Notes under the pieces: model-generated | The model's input: only the letters and a program-made list of their open reading frames with translations | Databases searched by the model: none | What the model was told of the DNA's origin: nothing | Assembly (NCBI GenBank): GCA_035248725.1 | Contig: DATFHG010000050.1 | Coordinates: 1 to 64,000 of the forward strand | Length of the DNA stretch: 64,000 nucleotides | Direction of reading: 5' to 3' | Origin: DASPMP01 sp035248725 | Lineage (GTDB): Bacteria; Gemmatimonadota; Gemmatimonadetes; Gemmatimonadales; Gemmatimonadaceae | In this document: positions 9,238 through 17,575 of the stretch, piece by piece | Position numbering within the stretch: the first letter of the stretch is position 1 | Layout: every line of letters starts with the position of its first letter | Program-made: the position numbers and the translations under genes

Positions 9238-9945
9238 ATGTCCCGCCGCTTCCGTCCCACCCGCTCGTGCTTCGCCATGCTGGCGAGCTCGCTGCTGCTC
9301 ACGCCGCCACTCCTTGGCGCGCAGGGCAGCCCCGTGGTCGACGAAGGGTCGTTCACGATCACGCAGCAGGGAAACCCGTACGGGCGCGAAGCATTTCGGA
9401 TCGTGCGTACGCCCGCGCCCGGTGGTCAGGTCTACCGCGCGACCGGACAGGGAGCCCTCGGCGACCATCGGGTCACGAGCGTGCTGGGCGTCGATTCCAC
9501 CGGCGTACCGCTGTCGTACGAGTCCGATGTGACGATCAGGGGAGAAGTCGTGCAGCACCTGCAGGGACGCGGTCGTCCGGGCCGGTTCAGCATCCTGAAT
9601 CAGACCAAGGCTGGAGAAGCGGCGCGGGAATACGTGCTGAACGCCGGAGCGCTGCTGCTCGATGGTGATTTCATCCACCACTATTTCTTCGTTCCCTTCG
9701 TCGGCGACCACGGGACTCTGAGCGTCATCGCTCCCCGCAATGCGCAGCAGCTGCGGTTCACGCTCGAAGACGCCGGCGCCGACAATCTCGAGCTTGCCGG
9801 CAAAGTCGTGGAAAGCCGGCACTTCGTCCTGAAGGCATCCGACGGCGCCCGCCGCGACGTGTGGGTGGATGGGCGAGGCCGCCTACTTAAGGTAGTGATC
9901 CCGGAACGGGGACTGATCGCCGTTCGGGATGAATTGCCGCGCTGA
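9238..9945 (+). CDS. Exported protein of unknown function, first gene of the export operon
   Basis: Protein of 235 residues with a signal peptide (basic MSRRFRPTR, then the hydrophobic core SCFAMLASSLLLTPPLLG and cleavage probably after GAQ). The mature part is rich in beta-prone sequence (SFTITQQGNPYGREAFRI, VYRATGQGALGDHR) and looks like the periplasmic lipid-binding-like barrels encoded beside outer-membrane or export genes; I do not recognise a named family. It precedes the TolC gene by 77 bases on the same strand, so it could be an accessory part of the same envelope machinery. Confidence 0.75.
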   Translation: MSRRFRPTRSCFAMLASSLLLTPPLLGAQGSPVVDEGSFTITQQGNPYGREAFRIVRTPAPGGQVYRATGQGALGDHRVTSVLGVDSTGVPLSYESDVTIRGEVVQHLQGRGRPGRFSILNQTKAGEAAREYVLNAGALLLDGDFIHHYFFVPFVGDHGTLSVIAPRNAQQLRFTLEDAGADNLELAGKVVESRHFVLKASDGARRDVWVDGRGRLLKVVIPERGLIAVRDELPR

Positions 9946-9969
9946 GCTGCGCGCCTTCCATGAAACACT

Positions 9970-9985
9970 CGGGCATCGCTGCCCG
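9970..9985 (+). promoter_or_regulatory. Small hairpin between the exported-protein gene and tolC-like gene
   Basis: CGGGCA (9970-9975) pairs with TGCCCG (9980-9985) around a four-base TCGC loop, giving a compact 6-bp stem followed by TAAAC. It sits 24 bases after the upstream stop codon and 37 bases before the TolC ATG. It may be a weak terminator or a stabiliser of the downstream transcript; no T-run follows. Confidence 0.35.
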
Positions 9986-10022
9986 TAAACCAGTCAGACC
10001 TACCATATAGGACCCTCCCGAC

Positions 10023-11504
10023 ATGCGTCTTGCCCTTCCCCTGGCCGCGTTCGCGCTTGCCGCTCAGACCGTCCAGGCCCAGACCCCCCAAGTCCCCCAG
10101 GCCAGCCAGACCCCGGCGACGGTGAGTCTGGATGAAGCGATCGCGCTCGCGCGACGCAACAATCCGCTGTTCAACGTGACGGTCAACGCGCGGAAATCGG
10201 CGGATCTGCAGCTTCGCAGCGCCTATGCATCGCTGCTCCCATCGGTCTCGGGATCGGCCTCCGGCCGCTTCCAGAAGACGGGCCAGCAGTTCTTCAACGG
10301 TATCGCGCTCGCCAACCAGTCGGACGTGGTGCAGTCGTCGTACGGGATCGGCGTCAACTACAACGTCAACAGCGCCGTTCTCTTCGCGCCCAAGCTGTAC
10401 ACCGCGCAGCGCAACGCTGCCGAAGCCGACGTCACGGGAGCGCTCGAGCTGCTGCGCGCCACCGTCACGCAGCAGTACATCACCGTGCTGCAGGCGCAGG
10501 CACGCGCCGCGCTCCAGGACACGCTCAAGCAGACGACGGACGGACAGCTCGAGCTGGCGAAGGCGCGGCAGGCGGTCGGTGCCGGCACCATCCTCGACGT
10601 TCGGCGCGCGGAAGTGGCGTCCGGCCAGTCCGAGGTTGCGGCCCTTCAGGCGCACAACACGGCACGCGTGGAGGTGCTGCGCCTCTTCCAGCAGCTCGGT
10701 GTCCCGAAGCCGGACAGCGTGGAGCTGACCACGCGTTTTCAGATCACGCCGATCGCGTTCAACCTCGACAGCCTGCAGGATCTTGCCCGCACCCGGAACC
10801 CGGGAATGAATGCGCTGCGTTCGCGTGAGACCGCGGCGACCGCGGGTGTGCGCGCGCGCCAGGGTCAGTACCTGCCCTCCTTGCAGCTGTCCACGGGCTG
10901 GGGGTGGAACGCCTACGAGTACACGAACTCGCAGTACCTCGTGAACCGGGCGCAATCGAACTACTCGCAGTCGCTCGAAGGCTGCTTCAGCCAGGACTCC
11001 ATCCGGACGGCAGTGGGCATGCCCGGGATCCCCTGCAGTTCGCTGATCTCGCCGGTGGATGAGAACGCGATCCGGGCGCAGAACAGCCAGTTCCCGTTCA
11101 ACGGGCAGCGCGCGCCTTTCAGCTTCAGCGCGTTCGTGTCGCTGCCCATCTTCGACAATTTCGCGCGCGAGCAGAACCTGCAGGAAGCGCAGATTCAGCG
11201 CGACAACGCGAAGTTCAACGTGCGCGCCGGCGAGTTGAAGCTCACCGCGGACGTCGCGCAGGCGTACCTGAATCTGCAGACGGCGGCGAAGACCGTCGAA
11301 ATGCAGGATGTCAACGCGGCGCGCGCGCGTGAGGAGCTCTCCTTCGCCGAAGAGCGGTACAAGGTCGGCGCGGCCACCTTCCTCGACGTGACCACCTCGC
11401 GCGGCACGTTCGAGCAGGCGCAGATCGATCGGCTCAACGCGATCTACGATTACCACAAAGCCTTCGCCGCGCTGGAAAACGCGGTCGGGCGCCCCCTACG
11501 CTAA
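10023..11504 (+). CDS. TolC-family outer-membrane efflux protein
   Basis: Protein of 493 residues with a signal peptide (MRLALPLAAFALAAQTVQAQ) and two outer-membrane efflux protein (OEP) repeats of long amphipathic helices, for example VTLDEAIALARRNN-like opening LDEAIALARRNN near residue 40 and ELSFAEERYKVGAATFLDV near 445. The alternating helices and strand segments such as PSLQLSTGWGWNAYEYT fit a TolC trimeric channel-tunnel. Length matches the family. It should provide the outer-membrane exit duct for the adaptor, ATPase and permeases encoded immediately downstream. No strong Shine-Dalgarno is visible before the ATG. Confidence 0.93.
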   Translation: MRLALPLAAFALAAQTVQAQTPQVPQASQTPATVSLDEAIALARRNNPLFNVTVNARKSADLQLRSAYASLLPSVSGSASGRFQKTGQQFFNGIALANQSDVVQSSYGIGVNYNVNSAVLFAPKLYTAQRNAAEADVTGALELLRATVTQQYITVLQAQARAALQDTLKQTTDGQLELAKARQAVGAGTILDVRRAEVASGQSEVAALQAHNTARVEVLRLFQQLGVPKPDSVELTTRFQITPIAFNLDSLQDLARTRNPGMNALRSRETAATAGVRARQGQYLPSLQLSTGWGWNAYEYTNSQYLVNRAQSNYSQSLEGCFSQDSIRTAVGMPGIPCSSLISPVDENAIRAQNSQFPFNGQRAPFSFSAFVSLPIFDNFAREQNLQEAQIQRDNAKFNVRAGELKLTADVAQAYLNLQTAAKTVEMQDVNAARAREELSFAEERYKVGAATFLDVTTSRGTFEQAQIDRLNAIYDYHKAFAALENAVGRPLR

Positions 11505-11522
11505 AAGGCAGAGACACAGACA

Positions 11523-12809
11523 ATGAGCAAACGCGTGAAGTGGTCGATTGCGGGCGCAGTCGGACTCGTCATCGTGCTGGTGGGCGGCCTCGGCGCCGCC
11601 AAGCGCGGGAATAAGTCCGTCGAAGTCCGCATCGAGCCGGTGGAGAAGCGCGACCTCGTCGCGTCCGTCACCGCGAGCGGTCAGGTGACACCGCAGACCA
11701 AGGTCGACATCTCGTCCGATGTCTCGGGCAAGATCATGCGGCTCGGTGTGAAGGAGGGTCAGATGGTCTCGAAGGGCCAGTTCCTCCTGCAGATCGATCC
11801 CTCGCAGTACGAGGCGCAGGTCACGCGGTCCGAGGCCGCGCTCGCGGCCGCGCAGGCGCAGTCCGCGCAGGCGCGCGCGAACCTGATCCAGAGTCAGAAG
11901 ACGTACGAGCGCAGCGAGAACATGCGGAAGGTGAACGCACAGCTGGTGAGCGACGAACAGATGGACCAGCTGCGCACCGCCGTGGATGTGAACAAGGCGC
12001 TCGCCGAGGCCGCCGGCCATTCGGTGGAGCAGGCGGCCGCGGGGCTGCGCGAAGCGCGCTCGCTGCTGAGCAAGACCACCATCTACGCTCCGATGGCCGG
12101 TCGCGTGACGCGCCTGAACGTCGAAGCCGGCGAGACCGCCGTGCAGGGCACGTTCAGCAAGGACGCCGCGATGCTGCTGACCGTCAGCGACATGTCCGTG
12201 CTCGAGACGAAGGTGAAGGTCGACGAGACCGACGTCGCGCGCATCAGCATCGGTGATTCGGCGGTCATCCAGATCGACGCGTTCCCCGACACGACGTTCG
12301 TCGGCCGCGTCACGAAGATCGCGAACAGCTCCGTGAAAGGCGCGGTGACGCAGCAGTCCACCGATCAGGCCGTGGACTACGAAGTGACGATTCAGCTCAT
12401 GAACGCCCCGGTCGAAACGCGTCCCGACTTCTCGGCGACCGCCAAGGTCGTGACGGACATGCGGAAGGAGGTCCTCTCCATCCCGATCATCGCGCTGACG
12501 GTGCGTGAGAACGAGGATCTGGCGAAGGGCGACACCGCCGTGGGTCTGGGCCGTCCGAAGCCCACCAAGGATGTCGGCAAGAAGGACGTGGAGGGCGTGT
12601 TCATCGTCGGCACGGACAACAAGGTGACCTTCCGGCCCGTAAAGGTGGGTATCGCGGGCGAGAAGCACTTCGAGGTGCTGAGTGGTCTCAAGCCCGGTGA
12701 AAAGATCGTGGCCGGAACGTATCAGGCGATTCGTGAGCTCAAGGATGGTGCGCTCGTTCGCGAGGCCAAGGCGCCGGACAAATCGAAACCACAGGCAGCG
12801 AAATCGTGA
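11523..12809 (+). CDS. MacA/HlyD-type periplasmic adaptor protein
   Basis: Membrane-fusion protein of 428 residues. One N-terminal membrane anchor (residues 6-26, KWSIAGAVGLVIVLVGGLG) is followed by a barrel-sandwich (lipoyl-like) half near 45-75, an alpha-helical hairpin from about 95 to 175 rich in Ala, Gln and Glu, the second lipoyl half (IYAPMAGRVTRLNVEAGE, about 187-204), a beta-barrel domain and a membrane-proximal domain. It bridges an inner-membrane permease to the TolC protein encoded 18 bases upstream. A Lys-rich insert (GRPKPTKDVGKKDVEG) lies near 345-360. It ends in a GTGA overlap with the ATPase gene, so the two are translationally coupled. Confidence 0.93.
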   Translation: MSKRVKWSIAGAVGLVIVLVGGLGAAKRGNKSVEVRIEPVEKRDLVASVTASGQVTPQTKVDISSDVSGKIMRLGVKEGQMVSKGQFLLQIDPSQYEAQVTRSEAALAAAQAQSAQARANLIQSQKTYERSENMRKVNAQLVSDEQMDQLRTAVDVNKALAEAAGHSVEQAAAGLREARSLLSKTTIYAPMAGRVTRLNVEAGETAVQGTFSKDAAMLLTVSDMSVLETKVKVDETDVARISIGDSAVIQIDAFPDTTFVGRVTKIANSSVKGAVTQQSTDQAVDYEVTIQLMNAPVETRPDFSATAKVVTDMRKEVLSIPIIALTVRENEDLAKGDTAVGLGRPKPTKDVGKKDVEGVFIVGTDNKVTFRPVKVGIAGEKHFEVLSGLKPGEKIVAGTYQAIRELKDGALVREAKAPDKSKPQAAKS

Positions 12810-13600
12810 GCCAGAACATGATGGACATCCCGATGGGCACGACGGCCGAGCGTCAGGTCGTCCTCGCCCAGGCGGGCGCCGCGCCGGACAAGCGATGGGT
12901 GATCGTGACACGCGGGATCACGCGCGAGTACGACATGGGCGGCGAAATCGTGCGCGCGCTCCGTGGCGTGGACGTCGCCATCGCGCGGAACGAGTACGTG
13001 GCGATCATGGGTCCGTCCGGCTCGGGCAAGTCCACGCTCATGAACGTGATTGGCTGCCTGGATACCCCGACGGGCGGCGAGTACTGGCTGAACGGTACGC
13101 TCGTGTCGTCGATGACCGACGACCAGCTGGCGCGCATCCGGAACAAGGAGATCGGATTCGTCTTCCAGACGTTCAACCTCCTGCCGCGCGCCACGGCGCT
13201 GCACAACGTCGAGCTGCCGCTCGTGTACGCGGGCATCGGAGCGGACGAACGCCGCCGTCGCGCGAAGGAAGCGCTGGAGCGCGTGCAGCTGGAACACCGC
13301 ATGGATCACAAGCCCAACGAGCTCTCCGGCGGCCAGCGCCAGCGCGTCGCCATCGCGCGTGCGCTCGTGAACCGACCATCCATCCTGCTCGCGGACGAAC
13401 CGACGGGTAACCTCGACTCGCAGACCTCCGAGGAGATCATGAAGGTCTTCGAGGAGCTCGCGAACCAGGGGCAGACGGTGATCATGGTGACGCACGAGCC
13501 GGACATCGCCGCCCATGCGCGCCGCGTCGTCGTGTTGCGCGACGGCGTCGTCCACTCGGATGACAAGCGCGAGATGTTCGCTCAGAAAGCTGGTTTGTAG
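12806..13600 (+). CDS. ABC transporter ATPase, MacB/LolD type
   Basis: ATP-binding subunit of 264 residues: Walker A GPSGSGKS near residues 70-77, Q-loop FVFQTFNLLPR, signature LSGGQRQRVAIARAL, Walker B ILLADEPTGNLDS and the switch histidine in VTHEPD. It belongs to the MacB/LolD family that drives mechanotransmission rather than classical transport. About 30 residues precede the usual ABC start, and the family start VTRGITREYDMGGEIVRALRGV is internal, so ATGs at 12818 or 12821 are possible alternatives to the coupled GTG at 12806. It is the only ATPase gene in the operon, although six permease genes follow. Confidence 0.94.
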   Translation: MSQNMMDIPMGTTAERQVVLAQAGAAPDKRWVIVTRGITREYDMGGEIVRALRGVDVAIARNEYVAIMGPSGSGKSTLMNVIGCLDTPTGGEYWLNGTLVSSMTDDQLARIRNKEIGFVFQTFNLLPRATALHNVELPLVYAGIGADERRRRAKEALERVQLEHRMDHKPNELSGGQRQRVAIARALVNRPSILLADEPTGNLDSQTSEEIMKVFEELANQGQTVIMVTHEPDIAAHARRVVVLRDGVVHSDDKREMFAQKAGL

Positions 13601-13656
13601 TTGGGAGTTGAGAGTTGGGAGTGCTCCCAACTCCCGACTCCACGCTGCCAACTCCC
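13601..13656. repeat. Inverted GTTGGGAGT-type repeat between ATPase and first permease
   Basis: The whole gap between the ATPase stop codon and the next ATG consists of copies of GTTGGGAGT on the left and their complement ACTCCCAAC on the right, with AGTTGGGAG and CTCCCAACT forming a perfect 9-bp inverted pair at the centre. The array reaches right up to the permease ATG and leaves no Shine-Dalgarno. It resembles, in architecture but not in unit sequence, the arrays at 16154-16326 and 53971-54081, and could form a strong hairpin within the operon mRNA. Confidence 0.7.
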
Positions 13657-14898
13657 ATGTCCCTCCTCGAAGCCGTTCGTCTCGCTCTCAGCCAGCTCCG
13701 CGTGCAGAAGCTCAAGAGCTTCTTCACGCTGCTGGGCGTGACGATCAGCGTGATGTTTCTCATCGCGGTCGTGTCGATCGTGGAGGGCATGGGCAAGTAC
13801 GTCGAGCAGGACTTCGCCGCCAAGTTCCTCGGCGTCAACGTCTTCAACCTGCGCCGCTTCCCCGACATCAACACCGATGGGACGGAAGCCGAGTGGCGAG
13901 CCTGGTTGCGGCGTCCGCGCATCAAGCCGGCCGACGGCCAGGCCGTGCGCGAGGCCCTGCCCCCGGAGGCCAAATGGGCGATGCAGGGCATCGAGTGGTC
14001 CGAGGCAACGTCCGAGTATCGCAACGGCGGACCGCAGGTCATCGCGCAGGCTGTGACCCCGGACTTCTTCAACATCAAGAACCTCGTCGTCGAGAAGGGC
14101 CGCGCGTTCAACGAGCAGGATGATGCGTTGGGGACGAACGCCGTCGTCATCGGCACCGATATCGCCGATCACTATTTCCCCAGTCTCGATCCGGTCGGAC
14201 GCACGCTGCGCATCCAGAAATTCCCGTTCACCGTGATCGGCGTGCTCGAGAAGCAGGGGTCCGTCTTCGGGCTCAACCTCGACCGCCAGGTGATCGCGCC
14301 CTTTCACTCCGAGATGGGCCGCATCACGGGCACGAACTTCAACCTGTACGGCGTGGTCGTGCAGGCGCCGAATCCCGCGGCGCTCGAGAACGTGAAAGAG
14401 ATCACCCGCGAAGTGATGCGCCGCCGCCACAAGCTGCGCCCCGGGCAGGCCGACGACTTCGTCTTCGAGACGCCGGAATCCGCGCTCAGCGAGTGGACCA
14501 AGATCAAGCGCTTCCTCGTGCTCGCCGGCATGGTGCTGCCGGCCATCGGTCTCATCGTCGGCGCGATCGTGATCATGAACATCATGCTCGTCGCCGTCGC
14601 GGAACGGACGCGCGAGATCGGCATTCGCAAGTCGCTCGGCGCGCGCCGTCGCGACATCCTGGCCCAGTTCCTCGTGGAATCGGCGACGTTGAGCGTGATC
14701 GGCGCCGCGCTCGGTGTCGGACTGGGCATCGGGCTCGCACAGGGCGTCGCAGCCGTGTCACCGCTGCCCGCGACGGTCGCCCCGTGGTCCATCGCGCTCG
14801 CCGTGATCATTGGCGCCGGCGTCGGCATCGTCGCGGGTGCGTATCCGGCCAGTCGGGCATCGCGACTCGATCCCATCTTCGCCATGCGGCAGGAATAG
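13657..14898 (+). CDS. MacB-like ABC permease, pair 1 subunit A
   Basis: Permease of 413 residues with the MacB layout: an N-terminal membrane segment (KLKSFFTLLGVTISVMFLIAVVSIV, about 18-42), a large periplasmic core domain (about 45-280), then an FtsX domain with three membrane segments (about 288-310, 340-365, 380-400) containing the coupling motif ERTREIGIRKSLGARRRDI. The ATPase is encoded separately, unlike E. coli MacB. The ATG at 13657 is chosen because it starts the conserved MSLLEAVRLAL; upstream in-frame codons are only repeat DNA. It forms, with the following gene, the first of three A/B pairs; A1 and A2 (16333) are clearly related along their whole length. Confidence 0.92.
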   Translation: MSLLEAVRLALSQLRVQKLKSFFTLLGVTISVMFLIAVVSIVEGMGKYVEQDFAAKFLGVNVFNLRRFPDINTDGTEAEWRAWLRRPRIKPADGQAVREALPPEAKWAMQGIEWSEATSEYRNGGPQVIAQAVTPDFFNIKNLVVEKGRAFNEQDDALGTNAVVIGTDIADHYFPSLDPVGRTLRIQKFPFTVIGVLEKQGSVFGLNLDRQVIAPFHSEMGRITGTNFNLYGVVVQAPNPAALENVKEITREVMRRRHKLRPGQADDFVFETPESALSEWTKIKRFLVLAGMVLPAIGLIVGAIVIMNIMLVAVAERTREIGIRKSLGARRRDILAQFLVESATLSVIGAALGVGLGIGLAQGVAAVSPLPATVAPWSIALAVIIGAGVGIVAGAYPASRASRLDPIFAMRQE

Positions 14899-14901
14899 GA
14901 C

Positions 14902-16155
14902 GTGGCCGCCATCGGTACGCGGATCGCGAACCTGTTCGAGGGCGTGCTCATCGCGCTCGACGCCATCCGATCGAACAAGGTGCGCGCGGGCCTCACGATC
15001 CTGGGGATCGCGGTCGGTGTCTTCGTCGTGACCGTCATGTCCGCGGCGGTGCACGGGATCAACGCCGGAGTCGCCAAGAGTCTGGCGGCCGCTGGCCCGA
15101 CGACGTTTTTCCTCACGCGCTGGCCGGCCGAGATCCAGTCGTGCAATGGATCGGCCGACAGCTGTCCGTGGCGCCGCAATCCTCCGCTCACGCTCGCGAA
15201 CGCACGGGAGATCGAGCGCCTGCCCTTCATCAGGGGCGTCACGGCACACATCGGCAGCTCGGCGCCGATCAAGTTCGCCGATCGCGAGCTACCCTCGGTG
15301 AACGTGGACGGCTTCACGCCCGGCTGGCTGGACGTGCAGGGCGGCGACATCGTCGATGGTCGCAACTTCACCATCGAGGAGAACGAGACCGCGTCGAACG
15401 TCCTGCTGGTCAACGAGAAGGTCGTGGAGAAGCTCTTCCTCGGCGAAGCAGCGGTGGGCAAGGAGGTGCGCTTCGGCGGACAGCTCTTCACGGTCATCGG
15501 CGTGTTCCGCCCGATCTCCAACGCGTTTGACAGCAACGACAAGGGCAAGGCGATCGTGCCCTACACCACCGCACAGCGTCGCCTCAACATCGGCACGTGG
15601 TGGATGGATCTCACGGTGAAACCGCGGGACGGCGTCGATCGCGACTACGCGATGGACGAGGTCATTGCGTCGCTGCGCATCATCCGGCATCTGCGCCCCG
15701 CCGAGAAGAACGACTTCTTCGTGTCGACGCCCGAGAAGATCATGGAGCTGTACAATCGGATCGTCGGCGTCTTCTTCCTCGTCATGATCACGCTGTCGGC
15801 GATCGGCCTGCTCGTGGGCGGCGTCGGCGTCGTGGCGATCATGATGATCAGCGTCACGGAGCGGACGCGCGAGATCGGAGTGCGCAAAGCCCTCGGCGCG
15901 ACGCGCGGGACCATCCTGTGGCAGTTCCTGGTCGAGGCGGCGACGCTCACGCTCGTGGGGGCCGTCGTGGGGCTCATCGTGGGAGGCGGCCTCACGGCAT
16001 TGATCCGCGCGGCGACGCCGATCGAGGCCTCGACTCCACCGTTGGCGATCCTGGCGGCGCTCATCACCTCGGCCGTGCTCGGCATCGCGTTCGGGATGTT
16101 CCCCGCGATGCGTGCGGCGCGGCTGGATCCGGTGGAAGCGTTGAGGTACGAGTAG
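14902..16155 (+). CDS. MacB-like ABC permease, pair 1 subunit B
   Basis: Permease of 417 residues with a GTG start 3 bases after the stop of subunit A. Layout is one N-terminal membrane helix (VRAGLTILGIAVGVFVVTVMSA), a periplasmic core with a short two-cysteine segment (CNGSADSCPW near residue 75), and a C-terminal FtsX domain with three helices and the coupling motif ERTREIGVRKALGATRGTI. B-type permeases of the operon share AAGPTTFF-like sequence after the first helix, which A-types lack, so A and B probably make a heterodimer on the shared ATPase. That pairing is inferred from tandem arrangement. Confidence 0.92.
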   Translation: MAAIGTRIANLFEGVLIALDAIRSNKVRAGLTILGIAVGVFVVTVMSAAVHGINAGVAKSLAAAGPTTFFLTRWPAEIQSCNGSADSCPWRRNPPLTLANAREIERLPFIRGVTAHIGSSAPIKFADRELPSVNVDGFTPGWLDVQGGDIVDGRNFTIEENETASNVLLVNEKVVEKLFLGEAAVGKEVRFGGQLFTVIGVFRPISNAFDSNDKGKAIVPYTTAQRRLNIGTWWMDLTVKPRDGVDRDYAMDEVIASLRIIRHLRPAEKNDFFVSTPEKIMELYNRIVGVFFLVMITLSAIGLLVGGVGVVAIMMISVTERTREIGVRKALGATRGTILWQFLVEAATLTLVGAVVGLIVGGGLTALIRAATPIEASTPPLAILAALITSAVLGIAFGMFPAMRAARLDPVEALRYE

Positions 16156-16326
16156 GCGGGAGGCGGAGGCGGGTGGCGGGAGCCCCAAACTTTTAGGTCG
16201 CGATATCCGTTATGCACACATACACCCTCGCTTGACCCGCAGCAGGATCGCTCCGTTCCCTTTCGAACCGGCACCAAAATCATTCATGCGTCGTCGTTTC
16301 GCTCCCGCCTCCCGCCTCCTGGCTCG
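16154..16326. repeat. GC-rich inverted repeat pair (GGGAGGCGGG) flanking a gene remnant
   Basis: Left arm 16154-16182 is purine-rich (GGCGGGAGGCGGAGGCGGG units) and right arm 16300-16326 is its pyrimidine complement (CTCCCGCCTCCCGCC), so the gap between permease pairs 1 and 2 is bounded by inverted repeats. The 118 bases between them have clearly lower G+C and different composition from the operon. The right arm ends just before the start of the next permease gene. Confidence 0.65.
16183..16283 (-). pseudogene. Remnant of a four-helix-bundle (S23-like) protein gene
   Basis: Read on the minus strand from about 16283, this stretch encodes a short frame ending VHNGYRDLKVWG. YRDLKVW is the hallmark N-terminus of four-helix-bundle proteins related to those encoded by 23S rRNA intervening sequences. 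After W the frame runs straight into the purine-rich repeat (coding only prolines and arginines), so the helical body of the protein is missing. I read this as a decayed or excised copy; with only about ten recognisable residues a chance match remains possible. Confidence 0.4.
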
Positions 16327-16332
16327 CAACTG

Positions 16333-17571
16333 ATGCCCATCCTCGAGAGCGTCCGCCTCGCCCTCGCCCAGATCCGCGCGCAGAAGCTGAAAAGCTTCTT
16401 CACGCTCCTGGGCGTCACCATCGGCGTGATGTTCCTCATCGCCGTCGTGTCGATCGTGCAGGGCATGAGCAACTACGTGGAGAAGGACTTCATCGGCCGC
16501 CTGCTGGGCGCGAATACGTTCACACTCCGTCGCTTTCCCTGGTTCGGTGACAACACCACGGAGGCGGAATGGCGCGAGTGGCAGCGCCGCCCGCGCTTCT
16601 ACCTGTCCGACGTGCAGCTGGTGGCGTCGAACCTCCCGAACGACGCGCGCTGGGCCGTGGAGAGCCAGGACAACGCGTGGGCGTCCACGCCCTACGTGCG
16701 TCCGCGCCAGGTGGACGCGCACGCCGTCGAGGGCGACTACTTCACCATCAAGCAGTACAACCTGACGTCGGGCCGCGCCTTCACCCAGCAGGAGATGGAC
16801 CTGGGCAGTCGCGTGGCCGTCATCGGGTCCGAGGTCGCCGGTTATTTCTTCCCCGGGCTCGACCCGGTGGGCCGGGAGCTGCGCATCGGCGGCATTCCCT
16901 ACAGCGTCATCGGCATCATCGAGAAGCAGGGATCGTTGTTCGGCATGTCGATGGACAAGATGGTCATCGCGCCCTACAACTCGCCCCTGCATCGCATCAC
17001 GAATCCGCGCGGCGACATCGACGGACTCATGGTGAAGTCCAGCACGCCGCTGATGATGAACGAGACCATGGAGGTGACGCGCGAAGTGTTGCGCGGCCAT
17101 CGGAAGCTGCGTCCCTCGCAGCCGGACAATTTCGTGATGGAGACGTCGGAGTCCGCGCTCGTGTCCTTCAACAAGACCAAGCAGGTGATGACGATCGCGG
17201 GTACCGCTCTTCCGGCGATCGGCCTCGTCGTCGGCGGCATGGTGATCATGAACATCATGCTCGTCGCGGTCGCGGAGCGCACGCGCGAGATCGGCATTCG
17301 CAAATCGCTCGGTGCGCGGCGTCGCGACATCCTGAGCCAGTTCCTGGTGGAAAGCGCGACGCTCAGCACGCTCGGTGCGCTCATCGGCATCGCACTCGGA
17401 CTCGCGGGCGCGAAGCTGGTGGAGTCGCAGACCCCATTGCCGGCGGCGGTGGCGCCATGGTCGCTGGTTGCGGCAACGTTGCTCGGCACGGTCGTCGGGA
17501 TCGTGTCCGGCGTCTATCCGGCGCGCCGAGCGGCGCGCCTGGATCCCATCGAAGCGCTGCGGCAGGAGTAG
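16333..17571 (+). CDS. MacB-like ABC permease, pair 2 subunit A
   Basis: Permease of 412 residues, a close paralogue of the gene at 13657: both begin with LLE/ILE-VRLAL and share QKLKSFFTLLGVTI, the FLRRFP-like segment, EAEWR-W-RRPR and the FtsX motif ERTREIGIRKSLGARRRDIL. The fold is MacB-like: one helix, a periplasmic core of about 230 residues, then three C-terminal helices. The ATG at 16333 lies immediately after the inverted-repeat right arm and has no evident Shine-Dalgarno. Divergence between A1 and A2 is concentrated in the periplasmic core, which suggests that the pairs recognise different substrates or partners. Confidence 0.92.
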   Translation: MPILESVRLALAQIRAQKLKSFFTLLGVTIGVMFLIAVVSIVQGMSNYVEKDFIGRLLGANTFTLRRFPWFGDNTTEAEWREWQRRPRFYLSDVQLVASNLPNDARWAVESQDNAWASTPYVRPRQVDAHAVEGDYFTIKQYNLTSGRAFTQQEMDLGSRVAVIGSEVAGYFFPGLDPVGRELRIGGIPYSVIGIIEKQGSLFGMSMDKMVIAPYNSPLHRITNPRGDIDGLMVKSSTPLMMNETMEVTREVLRGHRKLRPSQPDNFVMETSESALVSFNKTKQVMTIAGTALPAIGLVVGGMVIMNIMLVAVAERTREIGIRKSLGARRRDILSQFLVESATLSTLGALIGIALGLAGAKLVESQTPLPAAVAPWSLVAATLLGTVVGIVSGVYPARRAARLDPIEALRQE

Positions 17572-17575
17572 ACGC

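Noticed and set aside
13601..13656. Intrinsic terminator between ATPase and permease
   Set aside because: The stem is strong but no T-run follows, its central loop is only two bases, and the operon clearly continues; listed as a repeat instead.
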